Assembly: GCA_913041805.1 (NCBI GenBank)
Contig: CAJWIZ010000058.1
Span: forward strand, 1-5,115
Direction of reading: 5' to 3'
Origin: an uncultured Prochlorococcus sp.
GTDB taxonomy: Bacteria; Cyanobacteriota; Cyanobacteriia; PCC-6307; Cyanobiaceae
Length of the DNA stretch: 5,115 nucleotides
The notes below the pieces were generated by a model. It ran no database searches, had not been told where the DNA came from, and saw only the letters and a program-made list of their open reading frames with translations. The position numbers and the translations under genes are program-made. Shown piece by piece: positions 1 through 5,115 of this stretch; the first letter of the stretch is position 1; each line of letters starts with the position of its first letter.

Positions 1-212
1 TTAGCAAAGGAGGTATTACGTCTCATTGTCTTATGGAAACTGGATTAAAGCTTGAATCTGTAAGATTAAAGGGCCAATTGCTACCTGGACTATCTGTTGT
101 ATTGGCTAATAATCATTTGCAAGTTGAAGGGCTGCCTATTATTACTTTTCCTGGAAATTTGGGAGAGAAAGATAGTCTTTTAATAGCTTGGAAATTAATG
201 GAAAATAAATAG
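1..212 (+). CDS. Four-carbon acid sugar kinase (DUF1537/OtnK-like) family protein, C-terminal fragment
   Basis: The reading frame enters from the left edge (first full codon at position 3) and ends at TAG 210-212, leaving 69 residues. The fragment starts with SKGGITSH and later has KGQLLPGLSVV and GLPIITFPGNLGEKD. These match, from memory of the family, the last part of the C-terminal nucleotide-binding domain of DUF1537 proteins, where (S/T)KGGxTS, GQxLPGV and a phosphate-loop-like FPGNxG recur. Characterised members (OtnK, DtnK, LtnK) use ATP to phosphorylate four-carbon sugar acids such as erythronate or threonate in the cytoplasm. The substrate of the cyanobacterial member cannot be told from this piece. 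The N-terminal substrate-binding domain lies outside the window. The gene converges on icd with a 77-bp gap. The family call is fairly secure; the exact function is not. Confidence 0.78.
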   Translation, partial: SKGGITSHCLMETGLKLESVRLKGQLLPGLSVVLANNHLQVEGLPIITFPGNLGEKDSLLIAWKLMENK

Positions 213-230
213 AAAATATTTTTCCATTGA

Positions 231-264
231 TCTCAAATCCTATGCAATAAAAATAGTATTGAGA
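231..264. terminator. Weak hairpin between converging genes, possible bidirectional terminator
   Basis: TCTCAA (231-236) pairs with TTGAGA (259-264), and inside it CTAT (240-243) pairs with ATAG (253-256). An asymmetric internal loop (3 versus 2 bases) separates the two helices, and a 9-base AT-rich loop closes the structure. It lies between the sugar kinase stop (212) and the icd stop (290), where a shared terminator would be expected. The stem is AT-rich and no clean U-tract follows on either strand, so termination activity is only a suggestion. Confidence 0.3.
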
Positions 265-289
265 GCATATTATTTATTAGCTTTTTAGA

Positions 290-1714
290 TCAGAATCTAG
301 CAATAATAGAATTTGCAAAATCACTGCAACTAAGTGGATTTACAGGTGGTTCCATAAGGCGAGCAAGATCGTAAGTAACTTTTTGATCTGAAATTGATTG
401 ACTAATCCCTTTGGTAATTAAATCAGCAGCTTCTTGCCAACCAAGAAATTCCAACATCATTACACCACTAAGAATTACAGATCCAGGATTTATTCGATCA
501 AGTCCAGCATGTTTTGGAGCAGTTCCATGGGTTGCTTCAAAAATTGCTGCTTTATCCCCAATATTTGCACCTGGAGCCATTCCTAAACCTCCAACAATTG
601 CAGCAGCCGCATCAGAAATGTAATCTCCGTTTAGATTTATAGTTGCCAGGATTGAGTATTCCTGAGGTCTGGTTTGAATTTGTTGAAAGATACTGTCAGC
701 GATTCGGTCATCGACCATGACCATTTGTCGCCATTTTCCATGCCCATGACTTTCTCCAATTGTTTCTATTACTGATTTAACTTCTGAGCAAATTATATTT
801 TTCTTCTCTTCGGTGAGTGATTCATACCCTGGGTCAATCATCTTTGCATTGTTCTCATAGCTCAGCTGAGGATGTTTTTCCGCATTGCTCAGAATCCAAC
901 TTTCTCTTTCAGTAATGCAAACGTTCCGAAAATCTGTTGTCGCTAATTCGTACCCCCAATCACGAAAAGAACCTTCAGTAAATTTCATGATGTTCCCTTT
1001 ATGAACAAGAGTGACGTGTCTTTTGTTCCCTTGCAGTTTCAGTGCATGCTCAATTGCACGGCGGATATGCCTTTGGCTTCCAGGTTTACTAACGGGTTTG
1101 ATTCCTATTCCAGATTGGTTAGGGATTTTGCGATTCCCAAGTTTTCCATTCGCAGGAATTACTTGAGAGTTGAGATGTTCAATTAATTGGATGCCAATAG
1201 GATCATTTGCTTCCCATTCAATTCCCATATAAATATCTTCTGTATTTTCTCGATAAACGATTACATCAAGATCTTCTGGCCGTTTATGAGGACTTGGAGT
1301 GCCTGTGAAGTAACGACATGGTCGAACACATGAATAAAGATCGAAAATTTGACGAAGGGCAACATTGAGCGAGCGAATTCCTCCACCTACAGGAGTAGTT
1401 AAAGGCCCTTTGATTGCTATGCCATATTGGCGAATTGCCTCCAGAGTGTCTTTTGGAAGATATTGATAGGTCCCATAAAGATCACATGCTTCATCTCCTG
1501 CATAAATTTTGAACCATTCGATTCGTCGTTCCTGTTTATATGCTTTCTGAACTGCTGCATCTAGAACTGCTTGAGTTGCAGGCCATATGTCAACACCTGT
1601 TCCATCACCACGGATAAAGGGAATGATTGGTTCATTGGGAACTTCGGGCTTTCCTTCCACGAAGCGAATTGCTTTCCCTTGATTCGGGGCTTGGAGTTTC
1701 TCAAATTGAGCCAT
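290..1714 (-). CDS. icd: NADP-dependent isocitrate dehydrogenase
   Basis: This cytoplasmic enzyme oxidatively decarboxylates isocitrate to 2-oxoglutarate and makes NADPH. In cyanobacteria 2-oxoglutarate is the carbon skeleton for ammonium assimilation and a nitrogen-status signal. The protein has 474 residues, about 58 more than the E. coli enzyme (416), as is usual for cyanobacterial Icd. The extra length appears to lie mainly around residues 182-205 and 283-325. Catalytic and substrate residues are all visible: Ser115 in RSLNVALRQ (E. coli Ser113), Tyr162 in ENTEDIYMGIEW (Tyr160), Lys239 in VHKGNIMKFTEG (Lys230), and metal ligands Asp336, Asp364 and Asp368 in LNGDYISDA. NADP-selecting positions Lys401, Tyr448 and Arg452 are kept. 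His402 replaces E. coli Tyr345, which I recall as the cyanobacterial norm. ATG at 1714 gives the expected MAQFEKLQAP N-terminus; no good ribosome binding site precedes it. The gene is monocistronic here, and the stop is TGA at 290-292. Confidence 0.97.
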   Translation of the reverse strand: MAQFEKLQAPNQGKAIRFVEGKPEVPNEPIIPFIRGDGTGVDIWPATQAVLDAAVQKAYKQERRIEWFKIYAGDEACDLYGTYQYLPKDTLEAIRQYGIAIKGPLTTPVGGGIRSLNVALRQIFDLYSCVRPCRYFTGTPSPHKRPEDLDVIVYRENTEDIYMGIEWEANDPIGIQLIEHLNSQVIPANGKLGNRKIPNQSGIGIKPVSKPGSQRHIRRAIEHALKLQGNKRHVTLVHKGNIMKFTEGSFRDWGYELATTDFRNVCITERESWILSNAEKHPQLSYENNAKMIDPGYESLTEEKKNIICSEVKSVIETIGESHGHGKWRQMVMVDDRIADSIFQQIQTRPQEYSILATINLNGDYISDAAAAIVGGLGMAPGANIGDKAAIFEATHGTAPKHAGLDRINPGSVILSGVMMLEFLGWQEAADLITKGISQSISDQKVTYDLARLMEPPVNPLSCSDFANSIIARF

Positions 1715-1877
1715 AAAGATTGACTATGTGATTTTTGCTCTTTAAGCGAGCTTATGACTCAATGGTTACAGGACGGGCTCACGGCAATCTTCATTTCATT
1801 TTTCTCTTGTAAAAACTTATTTTTTTTGAATTATTTTGCTATTGGTTGATCTTTTCCCTGAGCAGGCGTTTATACAT
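1715..1877. promoter_or_regulatory. Divergent intergenic region between icd and the hypothetical gene
   Basis: This 163-bp stretch must hold the promoter of icd (leftward) and probably that of the rightward gene. It is AT-rich on the right side, with a run of eight T at 1820-1827. A TTGTAA at 1807-1812 lies 17 bases before ATTATT (1830-1835), a poor sigma70-like pair. Cyanobacterial icd genes are known NtcA targets, but I find no full GTA-N8-TAC site. The nearest match, on the minus strand, is TGTAACCATTGAGTC, where only one half-site is right. The promoter role is inferred from gene orientation, not from a strong motif. Confidence 0.4.
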
Positions 1878-2396
1878 ATGAGGATCCTTAACAGGAGAGT
1901 TATAAAGGGGCATCAATGCGGATTACATGGCATCTTCATTAGTAAAGAACAGTTGCTTGAGGTTGAGTTGAACGCCGCTGAACAAGTACATAGTCTCGCT
2001 TTTGCTCATTCTCTGGCTTCAGCAATAACTCTTTTCCGTAAACATTTTCCAGCTGCTACTCCCAATCTCAGTCCATGGAGTGATGACCCAGTGACTCGTA
2101 GATGTTGTGAGAACGCCACTCTTGATTTGGCTTTTGATTTCCCTGGATGGAGTCCAAGGTTGCAGTGTCGCAGCCTTTTATTGCAATTAATGATGAGTAG
2201 CCCTGCAGAAGAAGCGTCTCCATATTTACTTGGGGTTGTGATGCGTGGGATGACTTTTGATGGAGAGCGATGGAGATTGGTCACTATGGGAGACTGGAAA
2301 CCAGTTGGCGCCTATTTGCCAGAGCCAACTGAGATGGCTCAATTACACACAATCTGCAGTGATTTATTTTCGCTTTTCCCCAAATCTTCACTTTGA
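1878..2396 (+). CDS. Hypothetical protein, 172 residues, upstream of ho1
   Basis: I do not recognise this protein. The ATG at 1878 gives MRILNRRVIK and 172 residues, ending at TGA 2394-2396. A TTG at 1836 in the same frame would add 14 residues, but it sits immediately after a T-rich stretch without a ribosome binding site, and an in-frame TGA at 1827 closes the frame. The ATG is therefore preferred. GAGCAGG, about 12 bases upstream of it, is at best a weak binding site. No signal peptide or membrane segment is visible. The protein looks soluble and mixed alpha/beta, with Trp-, Pro- and Cys-containing patches: a paired Cys76-Cys77 within DDPVTRRCCENA, PGWSPRLQC around 89-97, and FDGERWRLVTMGDWKPVGAYLP around 127-148. 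The uninterrupted frame and protein-like composition support a real gene. Hand-counted GC over 1921-2280 is about 45%, against about 38% over 2521-2880 in ho1. It lies 87 bp before ho1 on the same strand, so cotranscription is possible but unproven. Confidence 0.72.
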   Translation: MRILNRRVIKGHQCGLHGIFISKEQLLEVELNAAEQVHSLAFAHSLASAITLFRKHFPAATPNLSPWSDDPVTRRCCENATLDLAFDFPGWSPRLQCRSLLLQLMMSSPAEEASPYLLGVVMRGMTFDGERWRLVTMGDWKPVGAYLPEPTEMAQLHTICSDLFSLFPKSSL

Positions 2397-2417
2397 TTGG
2401 AGTTGTTTTTAGCCTTT

Positions 2418-2459
2418 AGAAGCTATAGCTTTTAGAGTTTGAAAGTGCTTATAGCTTCT
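2418..2459 (+). repeat. 10-bp perfect inverted repeat with embedded palindrome upstream of ho1
   Basis: AGAAGCTATA (2418-2427) is the exact reverse complement of TATAGCTTCT (2450-2459), with 22 bases between the arms. The left arm overlaps a separate 12-bp perfect palindrome, AAGCTATAGCTT (2420-2431). As a result TATAGCTTTT (2424-2433) and TATAGCTTCT (2450-2459) are also near-identical direct repeats spaced 26 bp apart. T-rich sequence follows (TTTGATTTTTC), and the ho1 ATG is at 2484. In RNA this could fold as a hairpin followed by a U-rich stretch, like an attenuator or a terminator of the upstream gene. In DNA it could be a dimeric repressor or activator site. TATAGC could also serve as a -10 box, but no matching -35 is seen. 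Confidence 0.5.
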
Positions 2460-2483
2460 TTTGATTTTTCTTGTTATTTGGCC

Positions 2484-3191
2484 ATGTCTTTAGCGCTAGC
2501 TAGTCAACTTAGGGAAGGGACTAAAAAGGCACACACAATGGCCGAGAATACTGGCTTTGTGAGTTGTTTCCTGAAAGGGGTTGTTGATAAAGCCACTTAT
2601 AGGAAATTAGTTGTAGACCTCTATTTTGTGTATTTTGCGATGGAAGAAGAAATTGAGAGATTGACTTTGGCCGGTCACCCAGTGGTTAGTCGAATTTCCT
2701 ATCCAGAGTTAAATAGAAGAGAAGCACTTGAAAAGGATCTAAGGTTTTATTTTGGTAGTGATTGGGCTAATTACTTGAAACCAACTAGTTCAGCAGAGGC
2801 TTATGTAGCAAGGATTCATAAAGTTGCTAAACAAACTCCTGAATTGTTGATTGGTCATCATTATACGAGATATATTGGTGATCTATCAGGTGGACAGATT
2901 TTGAAGAATATTGCTCAGAAAGCAATGAATCTTCCAGCACATGATGGACTTCGCTTCTATGAGTTTGACAAAATCCAAGATGAAAAGATTTTTAAAAGTC
3001 AGTACAGTCAAAATCTTGATTCATTACCAATTAATCAATCGATGGTTGATTTAATTGTCCAGGAAGCTAATCATGCTTTTCAATGGAATATGGAGATTTT
3101 TCAAGAATTGGAGGGTAATTTGATAGCAGCTATTGGAAAAGTGCTCTTTGGCTTTCTTACAAGGAGAAAACGTCAAGGAAGCACTGAGTAG
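2484..3191 (+). CDS. ho1: Heme oxygenase (biliverdin-producing, ferredoxin-dependent)
   Basis: The enzyme opens heme at the alpha-meso carbon to give biliverdin IXalpha, CO and Fe2+, using O2 and reduced ferredoxin. This is the first committed step to the bilin chromophores. The protein has 235 residues, close to Synechocystis HO1 (about 240). The N-terminus MSLALASQLREGTKKAHTMA is the family signature, with the proximal heme ligand at His17. The distal helix carries GDLSGGQ at 132-138, including the catalytic Asp133 that organises the distal water network, preceded by GHHYTRY. A basic C-terminal tail (LTRRKRQG) is typical of picocyanobacterial HO1. A longer frame is open back to TTG at 2439, but it would add 15 hydrophobic residues that family members lack, so ATG 2484 is the likely start. 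No Shine-Dalgarno precedes it. pebA follows after 100 bp, and PebA takes HO1's product. Confidence 0.96.
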   Translation: MSLALASQLREGTKKAHTMAENTGFVSCFLKGVVDKATYRKLVVDLYFVYFAMEEEIERLTLAGHPVVSRISYPELNRREALEKDLRFYFGSDWANYLKPTSSAEAYVARIHKVAKQTPELLIGHHYTRYIGDLSGGQILKNIAQKAMNLPAHDGLRFYEFDKIQDEKIFKSQYSQNLDSLPINQSMVDLIVQEANHAFQWNMEIFQELEGNLIAAIGKVLFGFLTRRKRQGSTE

Positions 3192-3207
3192 GTAATTTGG
3201 TTTAATG

Positions 3208-3222
3208 TTGTATTTTTTACAA
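3208..3222. promoter_or_regulatory. Perfect 5-bp inverted repeat, TTGTA-N5-TACAA, in the ho1-pebA gap
   Basis: TTGTA (3208-3212) and TACAA (3218-3222) are exact inverted copies around five T. The element sits 16 bp after the ho1 stop and 69 bp before pebA. It resembles a small operator. It is not an NtcA site, because the GTA/TAC halves are 5 rather than 8 bases apart. As RNA it could form only a 5-bp AT-rich stem, too weak for a terminator on its own. The regulatory role is a guess from symmetry and position. Confidence 0.25.
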
Positions 3223-3280
3223 GAAATGGGAAACGATTTTCGAATATTTAAATGCACTTTGATTAAGATTAAATCTAGTC

Positions 3281-3286
3281 AGGTGA
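3281..3286 (+). promoter_or_regulatory. Ribosome binding site of pebA
   Basis: AGGTGA (followed by GG) is complementary to UCACCU near the 3' end of 16S rRNA and ends five bases before the pebA ATG. It is the only convincing Shine-Dalgarno sequence before a start codon in the window. It fixes the pebA start at 3292 and suggests that ribosomes load there independently of ho1. Confidence 0.65.
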
Positions 3287-3291
3287 GGTAA

Positions 3292-4805
<1,514 letters not shown>

Positions 4806-4827
4806 TGGCATATAAATTAATTGTTCA

Positions 4828-4836
4828 TGCTATAAC
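4828..4836 (+). promoter_or_regulatory. Candidate extended -10 promoter before the phosphatase gene
   Basis: TGCTATAAC matches the extended -10 pattern TGnTATAAT at all but the last base. It lies 46 bp before the ATG at 4883, leaving room for a leader of about 40 bases. No -35 hexamer is evident 17 bp upstream (GCATAT), which extended -10 promoters can tolerate. No clear terminator is seen after pebB, so read-through into this gene is also possible. Confidence 0.33.
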
Positions 4837-4882
4837 TTTATTGGTTTAAAATTGAACTAGAAACATTAAACAGTGTTCATCA

Positions 4883-5115
4883 ATGAGTTTCACTAAGCTG
4901 AAAAAAAGAATTTTATTTGTTTGTTTAGGTAATATTTGCCGATCACCTGCTGCAGAAGGTGTTTTTCTCAGTTTGATTAAGAGAAAACGGATTGAAGATA
5001 GATTTTTTGTTGACTCTGCTGGGACAGGAGCTTGGCATGTAGGCAACGATGCTGATGAAAGAATGCTTAGTGCTGCTAAGAAAAGAGGAATAATTTTACA
5101 AAGTAAAGCAAGACA
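4883..5115 (+). CDS. Low-molecular-weight protein-tyrosine phosphatase, N-terminal part
   Basis: This is the first 77 codons of a gene that runs off the right edge. After a basic start (MSFTKLKKR) comes ILFVCLGNICRSPAAEGVF, the LMW-PTP P-loop, with the C-X5-R motif formed by nucleophile Cys14 and Arg20, followed by Ser21. DSAGTGAWHVGNDADERM follows, the conserved strand-loop segment of the family. The late catalytic Asp of the DP motif would lie beyond the window. Such enzymes remove phosphate from tyrosine residues in the cytoplasm; the cellular substrate here is unknown. The ATG is the first in frame after a TGA at 4853-4855, so the start is well constrained, although no Shine-Dalgarno precedes it. 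The gene lies 77 bp after pebB on the same strand; a link to bilin synthesis is not indicated by the sequence. Confidence 0.93.
   Translation, partial: MSFTKLKKRILFVCLGNICRSPAAEGVFLSLIKRKRIEDRFFVDSAGTGAWHVGNDADERMLSAAKKRGIILQSKAR

Noticed and set aside
7..14. AAGGAGGT, a near-perfect Shine-Dalgarno sequence at the left edge
   Set aside because: It lies within the conserved SKGGIT codons of the sugar kinase fragment, and no plausible frame starts just downstream.
411..623. 70-residue open frame on the + strand inside icd
   Set aside because: It is antisense to the highly conserved C-terminal half of Icd and has no ribosome binding site or recognisable content.
1001..1186. 61-residue + strand frame inside icd
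   Set aside because: It is opposite conserved icd coding sequence; a shadow frame.
2006..2284. 92-residue minus-strand frame opposite the hypothetical gene
   Set aside because: The + strand frame is longer, fits the direction of the ho1-peb genes and covers the whole stretch; the minus frame lacks a ribosome binding site and recognisable motifs. Because the + gene is itself unrecognised, this is the least certain of the shadow rejections.
3208..3222. TTGTA-N5-TACAA as an NtcA binding site
   Set aside because: NtcA needs eight bases between GTA and TAC; here there are five.
3051..3257. 68-residue minus-strand frame across the 3' end of ho1
   Set aside because: It is antisense to the conserved HO1 C-terminus, and its composition looks like the complement of an AT-rich gene.
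4806..4830. GCAT...ATGC pair just after pebB as a terminator
   Set aside because: Only four to five base pairs with a long AT-rich loop and no following T-run; not distinguishable from chance.
4846..5046. 66-residue minus-strand frame over the phosphatase start
   Set aside because: It is antisense to the conserved P-loop of the LMW phosphatase.

Overview
The window looks like chromosomal DNA from a marine picocyanobacterium, most probably a low-GC, low-light-type Prochlorococcus or a close relative (inference). The evidence is the AT-rich base composition, the cyanobacterial-type long NADP-isocitrate dehydrogenase, and a complete heme oxygenase - pebA - pebB set for phycoerythrobilin. Most start codons lack a clear Shine-Dalgarno sequence. 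I see no transposase, integrase, tRNA, rRNA or CRISPR array.

Layout. Positions 1-212 (+) hold the C-terminal end of a four-carbon acid sugar kinase (DUF1537/OtnK-like) family protein. It converges on icd (290-1714, -), a full-length NADP-dependent isocitrate dehydrogenase, across a 77-bp gap that contains a weak hairpin. A divergent intergenic region of about 160 bp separates icd from an unrecognised 172-residue protein (1878-2396, +). Then come ho1 (2484-3191), pebA (3292-4035) and pebB (4032-4805), all on the + strand. After a 77-bp gap, the first 77 codons of a low-molecular-weight protein-tyrosine phosphatase (4883 onward) run off the right edge.

How the genes work together. HO1 opens heme to biliverdin IXalpha. 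PebA reduces biliverdin to 15,16-dihydrobiliverdin, and PebB reduces that to phycoerythrobilin, the chromophore of phycoerythrin. Both bilin reductases draw electrons from ferredoxin. pebA and pebB overlap by four bases (ATGA), so they are probably translationally coupled, which fits the known hand-over of dihydrobiliverdin from PebA to PebB. ho1 is separated from its neighbours by gaps of 87 and 100 bp. Each gap contains a short symmetric element: a 10-bp inverted repeat containing a 12-bp palindrome before ho1, and TTGTA-N5-TACAA before pebA. These may be regulatory, but that is untested. icd supplies 2-oxoglutarate and NADPH and has no obvious functional tie to the pigment genes.

The identified genes belong to known families. 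The least explained items are the conserved-looking protein between icd and ho1, which is more GC-rich than ho1, and the symmetric element upstream of ho1. I did not find a convincing undescribed system here.
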